Below, piece after piece: positions 35,360 to 47,488 of a DNA stretch of 64,000 nucleotides. This DNA comes from Cephalopachus bancanus (lineage: Eukaryota; Chordata; Mammalia; Primates; Tarsiidae): assembly GCA_027257055.1 (NCBI GenBank), contig JAPVLO010000001.1:12299501-12363500 (forward strand), written 5' to 3'. The translations under genes and the position numbers were made by a program. Numbering within the stretch: the stretch's first letter is position 1; each line of letters opens with the position of its first letter. The notes under the pieces are model-generated. The model searched no databases, was not told the origin of the DNA, and saw only the letters and a list, made by a program, of their open reading frames with translations.

Positions 35360-36010
35360 CTTGCATTCATGGAGCCAGTGAAATCTGAATCTTCTCTCCT
35401 CCTTCATATCTGTCACCATCCAATGTCAGGTTTTACTTATGAAACGTCAGTGATGTGACTGGTGGTCTCCTAGGATATGCCTGAATTTAGCATCCTCCCC
35501 TCATCCTCTCTGTGCACTTCGCTATCCAATTCATCTCCTTAGTGCCAGTATGGTCATTTTTCGGCAGACCCCAAGCCTCCAATGTCTTCCCACTACCTTC
35601 CAGTCTTATTCAGTCTTATTCAAGCTCTTCACCCCAGTAGTCAAGTCTTTTCACAACCCGGCCTCAATCTTCATAGCTCATGTCAACAATCAGGAGGTTA
35701 AAGAAGCTCAAATCTGGAAGAGTTTAGAGGTCATCCAATTAGCCCTCCACCACAGGCATAAAACCAGCAGTAACATCCCAGCAAAGTGGCCATGGCTTAT
35801 TTCTGTCCCCTTTTCCAGGAACTTGGTCTTGATTACATAGCTGACCTGTGTGCTTGGCTACTTCAAGCATGTGGGTGTGCCATCTCATGTCCGTGTCTTT
35901 ATTCAGCTCATTGTCTTCTTTGAAGACACTTTCACCCTTGTCTGACCTTACCAGTTGATGTTACCTCACCATTCAAGACCTGGCTCAAATGACATCTCTG
36001 TTATGAAAAA
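35360..36010 (+). repeat. probable L2 LINE relic
   Basis: Typical L2-derived C+T-rich text: TGGTCATTTTTCGGCAGACC, CAATGTCTTCCCACTACC and TGGCTCAAATGACATCTC. The middle (35690-35760) is interrupted by unrelated sequence. No gene features. Confidence 0.4.
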
Positions 36011-36273
36011 CGATTTTGGCACTCATATTATAACACATTGGAATTGTGCTGTGATAATGGGGGTAATGACAAGTATGAAATTAACGATAAAATAAAGAGT
36101 GAGATGGTAATAGAAATGAAAGAAAAAGAAGCATAAGTGGAATTTGAAGGTGAAGGTTTGTGTTGAAAGGTTGATTATTTTATGTAAAATGTATTTTAAA
36201 AATATGGAGATGAGTTGAGAAATCAACCTGTTTATTTAATGTTATTTCTGATTTCAATTAAAAATGCTCTATA

Positions 36274-36553
36274 AGCCGGGCTCGGTGGCTCAGCCTGTAA
36301 TCCCGCGCCTTTGGGAGGCTGAGGTGAGTGGATTGCCTGAGCCCGCGGGTTCGAGACCCGCCTGGGCAGTGAGACCTCATCTCTACAATAAATCAAAAAA
36401 TCAGCCGGGCGTGGTAGCGCATGCCTGTAATTCCGGCCACTTGGAAGGCTGAGGTGGAAGGATCGCCGGAGACCAGCAGGTCGAGGCTGCGGTGGCCGGA
36501 AGCGGCCACTGCACTCCAGTCTGGGCGACAGAGTGAGACTCCAACTAAAAAAA
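36274..36553 (+). mobile_element. full-length Alu, lineage-specific
   Basis: Close to the subfamily consensus: GCCGGGCTCGGTGGCTCAG, GCGGGTTCGAGACCCGCC and GTGGCCGGAAGCGGCCAC. AAAAATGCTCTATA before and after the element is the target duplication. One of the youngest-looking copies here. Confidence 0.95.
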
Positions 36554-36734
36554 AAAAAATGCTCTATAGTTTATATGTTTAAATCTTTTTTTAAAAACTG
36601 CTATAGTATAATAGTTTATATTCAGAAGTGACATATGAGAATTCAACTGTCTGGGAGTGTGAGACTATAGTCCACTCAGGACACACAGGCACCACTTCTG
36701 GTTTTCATTGAGAATGACCAGTCAAGATCAGGTT

Positions 36735-36825
36735 CATGAGAGGATCATCTGAGCCCAGGATTTCAAGGCTACGGTGAACAATGATGGTGCCGCTACACTC
36801 CAGCCTGAGCGACAAAAACCATGCC
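36735..36825 (+). repeat. Alu right-monomer fragment
   Basis: GAGAGGATCATCTGAGCCCAG, AAGGCTACGGTGAACAATG and CTACACTCCAGCCTGAGCG match the Alu right monomer. About 90 bp only, lacking the head. Confidence 0.75.
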
Positions 36826-36839
36826 AAGCAAAATGTGAT

Positions 36840-38555
36840 GAGTACTGATATCACAAACCAAGTTACCTCACTAATTCACTTATCTTAAAAAAGACATTAT
36901 TGCCTCAAAAATAGGATATACATTAGGATGCAGTAAAGATGATAGCTAAATTATTTAGCTCTCCCAAGTTTGAAGTGCTCATCAGGTGTTAGGCATTTCT
37001 CATTTATGATGGAAATGATCAAATTAATGGAAAGATGGATACCATGCACTAACCACTGTGGACCATGCACTAACCATTGTGAAGGCTGCCCTCTGTCCAT
37101 GGTCCTTGAGCCATGTGAGGAAGTTGCTATGATTTCTCGTTTCATTTGAGTGTACATTTATTTGTTGTGGGACTATCCTGGGCTTCTGGCCTGTACCCTA
37201 GAGGCTAGAAGCTTACCTCACTCCCCAGTTCTGACAACTCACAGTGTCTCTTAGATATCACCAAAATATTTAGGAAGAAAAATTACCTGAAGTTGAAAAC
37301 CACAGATCTTGATATTAGCACCATCTCTGTAGTCTACTTTTCATTCCATGGAGTGATCAGATACGTTGTGGAGAATACCTACTCTGTATATCACTGTGTG
37401 ATTGCTTGGCACGTCATGTAGGCGATTTACTTAAAGAGACTTTCATGAGAATGCCTAAAACTGCATTTTGGATTTCATTAATGAGTGTATTGCACTTCAC
37501 TCCAATGATCTAGAATTCATTACTTTTTATACATTTTACCATTTTTTGTGTGTGTTTGAGCAAATGATACCATACTTGTTTTCTTTTTTTTAGTCTGGCA
37601 ACAGATGTTATTCTCCAACTTTCTACATCTGATTTTTTTTTTCAGGGGGGTTTTGGAGAGGGGAGACAAGAGAGACACCAGCTGGTGAATGCAGAATTAA
37701 TTACAGATTGTTTCCCTCACAAAACGCGTACATGGATGACCAACCTCTAATGACTTTGGCAGCTGTCCCTGCCCTTTTAAGATTACCAGTAACTGGCTAG
37801 ATACTTTATTCTTTTTCTTAGAAGCATATGTTGCAATTTTTGGTAACTTGGGCACTGGCAGGTTTGTTACAGATGCTATATCTGACAAAAAAACTTAGAC
37901 TACACATGCAATTGCCTCAGAAATGTGTTATATGATTTATTAATTTGCTAATCTCTTGGTAGCACCTGAATTTTTGTTAAATAATAGTGATCATTTCAAA
38001 CATGCTGGTTTAGACTTCAGTATATCTGTCTTAAAAGTAGAAAACTTTCAGAGTGGTGCAGAATGATCTTTTAATTTATATTGGGTTTGCAAAAGAATGT
38101 GCTCAACAATATTGTAGTGATCCCTAAAATTTCTTGTGTTCATGAGAACAATTTTGTGGGGGCAGCGTTTTCCCCAAATGCTGATTTGTGAATGGTTTAA
38201 GTACATTGCAATAGGAGACTTTCAAGAAGTAACTGTGGGTGAAACAAACAAAGCCATTACTGAACTCATATTGGTATAATCTTTATAAATAGAATCACTT
38301 TAATATAAATTATAAAGTTAAAAAGAAGCATTTTAATGATCTCAAGAATACAATTTACATATTACCTTCAGTTTCTCCCTTCCCATTTGCTCTACCACGT
38401 TTGAATTTTAGTTAAAGTATTTCATTAATGAATACATCCGATAATGTTGTGAATATTCTATTTGTTTTCCTTCTTCCTTTGCTAGTCATCAAATGCTGCT
38501 GATTCTGCTCTTAGTATTTCTCTCTAATATATTACTCTTTTTTCATTAAGAAGCA
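36840..38555. other. unassigned stretch
   Basis: No gene or confident repeat. A short tandem duplication (ACCATGCACTAACCA-type unit, about 21 bp, twice) lies at about 37039-37080. Confidence 0.4.
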
Positions 38556-38559
38556 GAGT

Positions 38560-38720
38560 AGTGTCAGGGTTAAAGGCACAGATTTTCAATACACTGCCTG
38601 GGTTCAAATCCTATTTCTGCAATAGGCTGGTCTTGGAAAAACCAATACAAGCTGTTATCTTGTTCTCCCACTAACAAATAAGGTCAAGTCATTAAATTTG
38701 GATGGAGTTACAAAATACTT
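38560..38720 (+). repeat. MIR fragment
   Basis: GTTAAAGGCACAGATTTTC and ACTGCCTGGGTTCAAATCC match the MIR 5' core. The 3' part is degraded. Confidence 0.6.
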
Positions 38721-40594
38721 TGAGATCACAGATGGTGAGCTAATTATCGTGAGACTGGTAGAGAAAATCAACCTTTTATGACAAAATCTTTTATGACTTT
38801 AAATGAACAAGCACAGATTTCTAAGACACATTTCTAATAAATGTAGCTTTTTACAATAAGCAATCGTAAACACAGTCCATGGAACTCTGACACTATTACA
38901 ACAGATCTTTCAATATTTATAAGAAAGCTGTCTTTTGCCCTCAGCAGAAAGAGTTTCTTTAGAAACTCAAGTTTAAGATGACAAGTTACAGATGAATTGT
39001 AAAATCAAGTTAAGATTGATTATAACGACTAAGTACATTTTGCCAAGCTTTTCCTTATTTTTTTAATAAGATGTAATGGATAAGTTCATACTTTGATTTA
39101 TTAAATTCCCTGTATCAACAGTCTTCCAATACTTTGCATGCTTCCTTATTAAACTGTTAATTAAGGCATGTAGCCTCTGGCTTCAGTTACAGTCTTTGGT
39201 AATGGCTGATTCAAAGACTATGGAGCTTATAATTTTCTATTTCTATATGCAGTCATTAAATAAATCATTTTGCAGAGATCCCTATATGTGCTCTCAATTG
39301 CTTAGTAATTTGAATAACATTGTATATGACTGACCATTTTGTATAGAGTGGCCTTTCGAACAGTTCTGTGGTATTGGCATATAACAATAAAAAGACTTCG
39401 AAAATGAAAGGTTAGTTTTATAACTTATTCAGTTAATTGGTAAGATTTATTAATATAGGAATTTTAGTTTAGTATTAATCTTGTTTATTTTTCCTACTTT
39501 ATTTTTAAAAGTGCTCTTTTTTCTCCTTGGCCATTCTAACATTTTGCTGTTAGTGTGTATGGCAGGCAGAGAACTCTTCAAAAGTGAGAATGTTCATTTT
39601 CCTACTTACAGGGACTTTCAAAGTATTTCCCTTGTTTTATGATCCCCTGGTATCCGTGTGTCTTTGGTATAAACACGTCATGGTAGTGACAGTTTGCTCT
39701 GGCCTGAAACTTGAGTCCATGAAGTTTGACACGTGGAAAATTGGTAACCACAGGCTACTCAAGCATCTACTGAAACATGAAAAAGTGAGATTACTGTGAA
39801 CAAGACAAGTAGGAAAAAAGTGATCAGCATGGACAGAGGTGATGCTTTCCGCAGTTAAGTGGGATGAATGCTTCATGAAAGCAGATTAGCACTCATGTGT
39901 ATCGTATTGGACAGTCTTTTGTTTATATGGCATTTTAAGTGGAAGCATTGTGAGTGAGCTGAAGGACAAAATCTCAAAGAGGGACCGGTCCTATCAATAG
40001 TTTACCTTTTGAACAGGTGGCACAACTTAAGGCTATTTATCAAGATATGGGGATAGAATTTGGAATGACAAAATTTAGATCCAATGCCAAGAATAAGACA
40101 GGAAACTACATGGTGAAGATACAGGACACATGGAATTATCTGTTCTAAATAAATATAGCATGGTTAAGATGCAAGATCTCCTATTAACTGGAAAATGTTA
40201 GTCCCATAGATTATATCTTAACACCTCTCTGTGTTTCATTTTACTTCACGTCGTTTATGTCATTTCTTTTCTTTCTCTTTCTGTTGCCTTGCCTTCTCCT
40301 CCTCCTCCTTCTTCTTCTCTCCCTCCCACTCCCCCCTTTCATTACCCTCTCTCTTACACTTTCTTTCTAACAGAGGAAGTTTTCAGCTTTTGACTTTCTT
40401 CTAAGAAGATGTGAGAGGTGGAAAAATTGAGAATAACAAGCCTGAAGAAGGGAAGGGTAGGAAAAGAGGGAGAGAGACAAGAGTTTAAACTAGTCTAGGG
40501 TTGAACCTTCTCCAGGTCTGTAGTGATGGTTCAATAGCAATGTCTCAGGTCCAAGAAAACTCCATATATTTTGAAAAGTCCCTTCAATTTTTCT
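38721..40594. other. unassigned AT-rich stretch with a pyrimidine-rich patch
   Basis: No gene. A C+T-rich patch with CCT and CTT triplet runs lies at about 40262-40345. The rest is unassigned. Confidence 0.4.
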
Positions 40595-40925
40595 CTTTAT
40601 ATTTCTAAACCTTTTAAAACATGACTTAAATATCATTTTTCCCCAGAAAGCCTTTCTAATTCATTGACCCCAACTTGGAATAATCTTCCCACTCCCAAAA
40701 CTTTAATACTATAAATTGTCCCTATAGCTTAATTTTCAAATAACTATAACCTGCATTATATTTGTCACAAATATTTTCTTCTATAAGTTGTTCTGATTTT
40801 TTGTTGTTAGCTTTCTAACTAGACCACTAGAATTGGTAGGGTATTTAGAGCAGGAAGAGTGTCTGCACTCTTTTATCACTCTAAAACCTTGCAAGTCCCT
40901 TGAAAAGAGTATGAATTAAACGCTT
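40595..40925 (+). repeat. probable L2 LINE 3' relic
   Basis: Resembles L2 3' text: AGAAAGCCTTTCTAATTCA, then a block equivalent to the stretch leading to GTGTCTGCACTC. Weak. Confidence 0.35.
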
Positions 40926-41334
40926 TACTTCTTCATTTATTGAACTGTCAGTCTGGATATCATATGTGAATACTTTAAAGCTATTTTCTTACCTTAATAA
41001 GATAGCCTCTTTTGAGAGCACACAGGCATTCCAGTGGGAAGAAAAACAATCCCTGAATTTGCTTTGGATTTGTATTTCTTCTATTAAAACACTGTCAAGG
41101 TCAGCTTCACTAAAGCCAGCAATGTTCCTTATGCACATAGACTAAAAATGTTGCACAAAATGTTGCACAAAAAATAGATGGTCTAATCAGGGACAGATAG
41201 GGACCCTAGTCTAAGTCATCTTCAAAGTCTTTTTTTTTTCTTGACCCTGACATTTAGCAGTAAAGTACAAACTGGATTAGCTGAGTACGTGACAATTAAT
41301 TCCCCACCCTCCATCCAAAAATGTTACAGTCACA

Positions 41335-41680
41335 TTTTTAAAAATTTGAGTTGGGGTCTTACTCTGTCACCTAGGCTGGAGTGCAGTCGCAGAATCACTG
41401 CTCATCGCAACCTCAATCTTCTGGTTTCAGGTGATCCTTCAGCCTTGCATCCTGAATAGCTGGGACTACAGGTATGTGCCAGTATACCTGGCTACTTTTG
41501 TCCCTTTGCTCTTCTTCTTCTGTTTTTGTTTTGTTTTGCTTTGTTGTTTTTGTCAAGACGAGATCTCCCTAGGTTGCCCAGGCTGTCTTGAACTCCTGGT
41601 CTCAGGTGATCTTCCTGCCGTAGCCTCCCAAAGTGCTGGGATTGAACCACCGCCCCTGGTCTGGCCTCATCTTGAATAGG
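41335..41680 (-). mobile_element. older Alu, antisense, with linker expansion
   Basis: GAGTTGGGGTCTTACTCTGT, GAGTGCAGTCGCAGAATCAC and TTGAACTCCTGGTCTCAGG identify both monomers. Between them a T-rich (TTTTG)-like insertion of about 40 bp enlarges the linker. Confidence 0.85.
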
Positions 41681-42647
41681 GTCCTCATTTATAAATATGT
41701 GGGAATACCAAACACCTCTTTTGATTTTCCTTGGTGCAACAGAGCCAGTGTTAGGATGACTTAACTAAAATGAGCGTTCTAATAACTAACTTGAGTGCCA
41801 CCTGGATTGCCGTAGGTCCACTCCATTTGGGCACAGTAAAAGAGCAAGGGTTTTGTTGAAAAGTATTCCTTTGATTTCTCTCTCCAAGAGTTTTCTGGAA
41901 CCTCAAGTTTCTCCCAATAATTTCCTGCCATCCTCACAGTAATCCCCTAAGCAGATCAGATGGGTCCATGTGTATTTTTAATTTCTTGCTGCTCCCAAGT
42001 GAGCTCAGGGCTGATGTCTGTCTGCATTTCCCACTGCACACATCCCCAGATCCTGCTGCTAACTCCTTCATTCCTGCTGATTCCAAATTACTGCTAAGTT
42101 CTCTGAAGGGAAATATCCTAGAGCAAGAAGAACTGGGAGGGTGAGAGCCCACTCTAACAATAACCACATATGGAAGTCAGTAGGAGAAGAAATGGCCGGG
42201 AAGGAAAAACAGAAGAGGAGATGTAGCATTAAGGATGCTGGAAAAAAAAAAAAAAGAGAGTAAAAGAGAAAGTAGATAGAACTAAAAACTGTAGAGAAGA
42301 ACGGGACAATGATTATTTAAATGTATGGTATGATAGGATGATAGAATTGGGTTTTTATTTTTGGCATTATTTATTTTAGAGAAGTTTTATTTAAATAGAT
42401 CAAATATCCAGTTGTGTTACTTGCTTTAATTATGGGACCTGATTTTTTTTAAAGGTACAGAACGTATTTTATTAGAAAGTTCATTTGACAATATATTTAC
42501 ATTCAAACACAATTACTAATAACCAGAGAAAGTCACCTTTGAAATGCATAGCAAGGTAAAAAAAGAAGTGAAAAAGTGAACATTGGACATCCTAGCGGAT
42601 GTCAGCAATGGATCCAGTTGTGAATGTCATAAAAAGTTGAGTTATAA
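41681..42647. other. unassigned stretch
   Basis: No gene or recognised repeat apart from a run of A near 42242. Confidence 0.4.
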
Positions 42648-42999
42648 GCCGGGCTCGGTGGCTCAGCCTGTAATCCTGCGCCTTTGGGAGGCTGAGATGA
42701 GTGGATTGCCTGAGCCCGCGGGTTCGAGATCCGCCTGGGCAGTGAGACCTCATCTCTACAATAAATCAAAAAATCATCCGGGCGTGGTAGCGCGCGCCTG
42801 TAATTCCGGCTACTTGGAAGGCTGAGGCGGAAGGATCGCCGGAGCCCAGCAGGTCGAGACTGCAGTGGTCGGGAAAGCTTTACCAGAAAGGTAAAGCCAA
42901 ATTTAAAAGAGTATAGGGTCATGAAAGCCAGGAGAAGAGTTATTTCCCACTGCACTCCAGTCTGGGCGACAGAGTGAGACTCCAACTCAAAAAAACAAA
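42648..42999 (+). mobile_element. Alu, lineage-specific, carrying a 65-bp foreign insert
   Basis: Near-consensus head and linker, and a right monomer that is intact up to CTGCAGTGGTCGGGA and resumes at CCACTGCACTCCAG. In between sits about 72 bp foreign to Alu, of which 65 bp (42882-42946) are identical to 45012-45076. The target duplication AAAAGTTGAGTTAT at 42632-42645 and again after the tail (43001-43014) shows a single ordinary Alu insertion, so the foreign segment came later. Confidence 0.95.
42882..42946 (+). repeat. 65-bp exact duplicate inserted in Alu
   Basis: All 65 bases match 45012-45076 in the same orientation. The segment breaks the Alu right monomer, so this is the derived copy. 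Just before it are about 7 bases (AAGCTTT region) of unclear origin, as often seen at repair junctions. Confidence 0.97.
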
Positions 43000-43014
43000 A
43001 AAAAGTTGAGTTAT

Positions 43015-43160
43015 TAGTTCTGTTTTATGACACCCTAAGATCTGGGAGAATTCATGAAATAAGGAAGAGGAAGACAGAGTGCAGGAAGTCAATGAAAGAA
43101 AAAGAAGCCAGTATATTCAATGGAGGGTGATTTAATAATTCCTTAGAAACAGGGAGAGCA
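43015..43160. other. short unassigned spacer
   Basis: Spacer between two sense Alus; nothing recognised. Confidence 0.4.
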
Positions 43161-43458
43161 GCTGGGCTCAGTGACTCAGTCTGTAATCCCGGCGCTTTGG
43201 GAGGCCAAGGTAAGGGGATTGCCTGAGCCCGCGGGTTCGAAACCCACCTGGGCAACTTGGCGGGTCTCTACATAGAGACCTCATCTCTACAATAAATCAA
43301 AAAAAAATTAGCCTGTCGTGGTAGCGCGCACCTGTAGTTCCAGCTACTCAGAAGGCTGAGGCGGAAGGATCGCAGGAGCCCAGCAGGTCGAGGCTGCAGT
43401 GGCCGGGAGCGGCCCCTGCCCTCCAGTCTGGGTGACAGAGTCAGACTCCAACTCAAAA

Positions 43459-43495
<37 letters not shown>

Positions 43496-43497
43496 GA
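43161..43497 (+). mobile_element. full-length Alu with (AAAAG) tail
   Basis: Sense copy with GCGGGTTCGAAACCCACC and GTGGCCGGGAGCGGCC. A short internal duplication of GTCTCTACATAGAGACC-type text expands the left-right junction. The tail has become an AAAAG repeat. The target duplication AGGGAGAGCAG lies at 43151-43161 and after the tail at 43501-43511. Confidence 0.93.
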
Positions 43498-43784
43498 AGC
43501 AGGGAGAGCAGAGTATTAGAAAGGTGGGAAGGATATGAGGTGTGCTTACAGTACAGGAACTTGTCAGGGAAGTGTAGCAACATTTTTCTACTCTTACTGT
43601 CTTTCTCTTTGCTTGGGAGGCCTTAAGGTTGGAGGAACTGAACTACAAAGAGCTGTGTTTTATCTACCACAGGTGAATCTAAGCATCTATGGAACCTGAT
43701 TTTTTTTTTAAAAAAAAACAACTTTAATTTCATGATGTTACTTGTTTATTAATTACATATGATTATCCTGTTAATGGGTCTTCC

Positions 43785-43890
43785 TTTGCCAGAGTATAGG
43801 CTCTGTTGAGACAGAACGTGTCTATTTCAATCACTGCCATATTCTCCATAGTCAGCTAAGTGCCTAGTGTATGGTAAAAACCTAAGCTTT
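43785..43890 (+). repeat. L2 3'-end fragment
   Basis: Resembles the L2 terminal block: GAACGTGTCTATTTCAATCAC and CTAAGTGCCTAGTGTATGGTA. Confidence 0.5.
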
Positions 43891-45208
43891 AGTGTTCAAA
43901 ATATAATAAAAATATATTATATATACAATATAATGTTATACTTCTAATTACCAGTGAGGTTTGATGCTGTTAGTGACAATTGATGTATTTTCTATTTTTA
44001 AAAATTGCCTTTACCCATTTATCAGTTGGTTTTTAAAAATCTTTATTGATTCAATATGAAGCCATCAACTCTATTGTGAAGAGTTGTTAATATTTTCCAG
44101 GTTTTTGTTACTTTTGTTTATGATATCATTTTGAAATAGAGACAGTTGAATTGAATTACCTTCATAGTTATGGGTCTTCGGTGATCTTTTTCACTGCATT
44201 TAGGTTTAGAAGTTATTCAGCCATGTGAAAATAAACCTTCCTGGTAGAAAGAAAAGCATTTGTACAAACCTGGAGTTGGCCTGTTGAGTTGGTTTCCAGG
44301 AAGCAAAAGAAAGTCAGCAAGAATGAAATTCAAAGTGAAGGAGAGGATAGTTTAAGATGAGATTGGAACAGAAAATCAGAAGTCAGAATATGCAGGTTTT
44401 GAGGGTGTATTAAGGGTTAGTGTCTTTGTCCTGAGAGAGATGTGCGTCCATTGAAGGGTCTTGCACAGAGTATAATTTGACCAATATGCAGACCACTCTA
44501 GATGAAGAACATCAGAAAGAGGCAGAAGAAAAGTACAATATGCAATGAGGATGCTCTTATTAGTTTATACAGAGGTGAAAGCTCTGTGGAAGAAGTGGAG
44601 AGATGTAGATGCATTTGGAGGTCTGTTTAGATTAGATGTGTACTTGAGACAGATTTAAAGTGGAGCTTAGGAGAAAGAGGAAGCCACGGAGGAAGATGAC
44701 CAGATTTCTGGTCTGGGCAGCTGGCAGGTGGAACAACTGTTTATCGAGATAGGAAACATGAAAAGGGAAGAAGCTCAAGTTTGGGGAAAGTCTTTTTTAT
44801 TTTTTTTAGATAATTGTGAGATATTCAAGTGGAAATGTGCATTGGATAGTTTATATGTATGCTTCATAAAGCTCACATGAGAGACCTGGCCTACGAACAA
44901 AATATTAGAAGTCACTGGCTAACAATTAATTAGTATGGACTTGAATAAGCTCATTTAAGGATAGAGAAGAGTGAGAAGAGAAAGACTGATTAAACTAGCA
45001 GAGCAATTTCGACCAGAAAGGTAAAGCCAAATTTAAAAGAGTATAGGGTCATGAAAGCCAGGAGAAGAGTTATTTCAAGAAGAGGGGATAATTAGCTGTG
45101 TAAGATCCCACTAAGCAGTCAAGTCAAATGAGGACCGGCATTAGCAACATGGAATTTGTTGGCGATCTTCAAAAGAACTATCTGGACAGAGTAATACGAG
45201 ACAGAGAA
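43891..45208. other. unassigned purine-rich old sequence
   Basis: From about 44260 the + strand is rich in AG words such as GAGATATTCAAGTGGAAATG. This looks like a very old interspersed repeat that I cannot classify. It includes the source segment 45012-45076. Confidence 0.35.
45012..45076 (+). repeat. 65-bp source of the Alu insert
   Basis: Identical over 65 bp to 42882-42946. The flanks here run smoothly into the surrounding old sequence on both sides, so this is the probable donor. Confidence 0.95.
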
Positions 45209-45487
45209 GGCCGGGCTCCGTGGCTCAGCCTGTAATCCCACACTTTGGAAGGCCAAGGTGAGTTAATTGCCTGAGCCCGTGGGTTTGAGACCCACCTGGG
45301 CAACTTGGCGAGACCTCATGTCTACAATAAATCAAAAAAATTAGCCGGGCATGGTAGCACGCACCTGTAGTTCCAGCTGCTTGGAAGGCTGAGGCGGAAG
45401 GATTGCCGGAGCCCAGAAGGTCGAGGCTGCGGTGGCCGGAAGCGTGCCATTGCACTCCAGTCTGGGCGACAGAGTGAGACTCCAACT

Positions 45488-45554
<67 letters not shown>
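45209..45554 (+). mobile_element. Alu with GA-microsatellite tail
   Basis: Starts GGCCGGGCTCCGTGGCTCAG. The right monomer ends ACTCCAACTCAAAG, and the tail is then a pure (GA)~32 run (45490-45554) instead of A. GAGACAGAGAA lies before the element, so a GA-rich target site may have seeded the expansion. Confidence 0.9.
45490..45554. repeat. (GA)~32 microsatellite
   Basis: Uninterrupted GA run of about 64 bp directly replacing the A tail of the Alu. Confidence 0.95.
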
Positions 45555-45556
<2 letters not shown>

Positions 45557-45984
45557 AATGAGGACTGAGAAATAGCCATCTTCTGCTTGTTTGTGATGAG
45601 AGAGAGAGAGGGTAGTAACAAAAAGAAATGGGGGAAATGAATGTTTTCAAAACAAAAGAGTCTAGAGAATGTTTAGATATGAGAGGACAGATCCATGGGA
45701 AGGATTGCATGACCATGCATGAGAAACAGGCTAAAGCTTAGAGAATGAGGTCCCTCATGAAATGGAACAGAGTGGAATCCAGAGCCACGAGGCTTTGCTG
45801 TGAGAAGAGATACTTCATTTAAATGGAAGAAGAAAGAAGAGTAGAGATGAAAGTTAGTTTCCAGATTTGTTGATGGAAAGATGTGCAGATTTGCCTTTGA
45901 TAACTTCCATTTTTCCTTTAAATTTTAAAGCATGGCTGTCTGGTGAAACTAATCGGCAATGGTGTCTCCTAATGGTAGCGAGGG
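45555..45984. other. unassigned purine-rich stretch
   Basis: Continues the old purine-rich sequence interrupted by the Alu. No gene seen. Confidence 0.35.
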
Positions 45985-46545
45985 CCACTCAGGTCAGGCC
46001 AAGGGATTTACATTAGGTGTGAGCACTGTGTGTAGCAAAGAATTTGGCCTCACCCAAAAGAGAAGTGTGGTCTTTATCCTGGCTCCTGGGAGGTAACTAT
46101 TAATGTTTTGGACTTTCTGAAGTGAGAGAAGTGTCTTTGCTCTTTATGATGAGTCTCTAGAACCATACCTGATAGTTTAAGGGTGGTGGTGCTCCATGCC
46201 AGAAAGACCACCATATGATTTGTGGTGGGAGATTTGGGTTACAGGATATCACTTGTCCTAGAGACTGAGTTCAACCATGTAGACACTGCACCACCAATTA
46301 GGTCTTTATAACAAAGACTCAGTAAAGACTCTGGACACCAAAGCTCGGGTGAACTTGGGTTAGCTGTATTCTTTGTGTGTATGCCACACACGGATGCTGA
46401 AAGTTCAAAGTTTCCCTGAGGGCAATAGAAGCTCTGCATTGGAATCTTCTCAGACTCGGCTATATACATTTCTTCCTTTGGCTGGATCTAATTTGTGTGC
46501 TTGCCTTGAAATAAGCATAACAAAAGTATATTTAGTCAGAAAACA
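45985..46545 (+). mobile_element. possible ERVL-type solo LTR
   Basis: The block GTCTTTATCCTGGCTCCTGG, CATACCTGATAGTTTAAGG, GGTGCTCCATGCCAGAAAG and AACTTGGGTTAGC, then CTTGCCTTGAAATAAGC near the end, reads like an ERVL/MLT2-type LTR from memory. No target duplication was identified and no internal retroviral region is present. Confidence is limited. Confidence 0.4.
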
Positions 46546-47479
46546 CTAAAGATTTCCATTTGGGGTAACATTCTACTTCCCATAGAAAAACATTCATATT
46601 TAATGAATTAAAATTGCCTTGAATAAAAAAATGCAGATGTTCTTTTGTACTGATCTTATTTGTATACATTCAATTGAATATACATAGAACCCAGCAAATG
46701 GTTCTCTGATTTTAATAATGGCACGTTTTTCTCTATTGGAGATTTCATGTGTCCTTCCTCTACCCCCTTATTTTTGTACAGTTGTGATAGCAGATTTTAT
46801 TTATGTTTGCTCAGATAGGCTGGATATTACTAAAATTGTTACAACTCAAACTAATTACTATAATCATCATACATGCATTGAAATGTTGCTTGTTCTGATT
46901 TTAAGAGGTTCTTTTTTTGCCTTCAGGCTCTGATTTTACATGTCATTTATCCTTAGATTGTGCTTGTGTCTAAAAATTGTTCTCACTGCTTCAGCTACAT
47001 TAATGAGAAATTCAGGAAAAAGCCTTCAAACAAGAAAATTATTATAGTCATCTTTTAGGGTCTCTCTCAGAAGCCATTTCTGTCTCTTGGATCCCCATGT
47101 CTGGATATTGTTATTGAAGGTGGAACATTTTGTCTTGACTACCCTAAAGCTTCTAGAGAAATATATCTTTGGAGTTAGCATAATATTCGCTAGCCCTTGA
47201 AGAAGTCCAGTGCTCACAGCATTCCATGCTGACTTGATTGTTCTTACGTTTGGTGTCTGGTGATGATTTGCAATGGTGACAAGACATAGCAAGAAAAACA
47301 AGTCAGGCTACCATCACAGTAGCTGACGCCTAGAGCTTTCCTTAGATGTCCACACATAGGGTATTTAACCCTTTACGTAAGAATTACAGTCATTTTTCCA
47401 ATCCCACTTAGGAAGGATGAAGGTAGAAATTTGAAATCTCGACTCTGCATGGGGAAACCTAAAGGAGGAATCTCTTCAC
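46546..47479. other. unassigned stretch
   Basis: No gene or confident repeat. Confidence 0.4.
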
Positions 47480-47488
47480 CTCTTCTCG

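Noticed and set aside
45012..45076. The 65-bp match explained as an ordinary dispersed repeat
   Set aside because: The surrounding sequence is old and diverged, whereas the match is perfect and ends abruptly at Alu sequence in the other copy. Local copying explains this better, though a genome search is needed.
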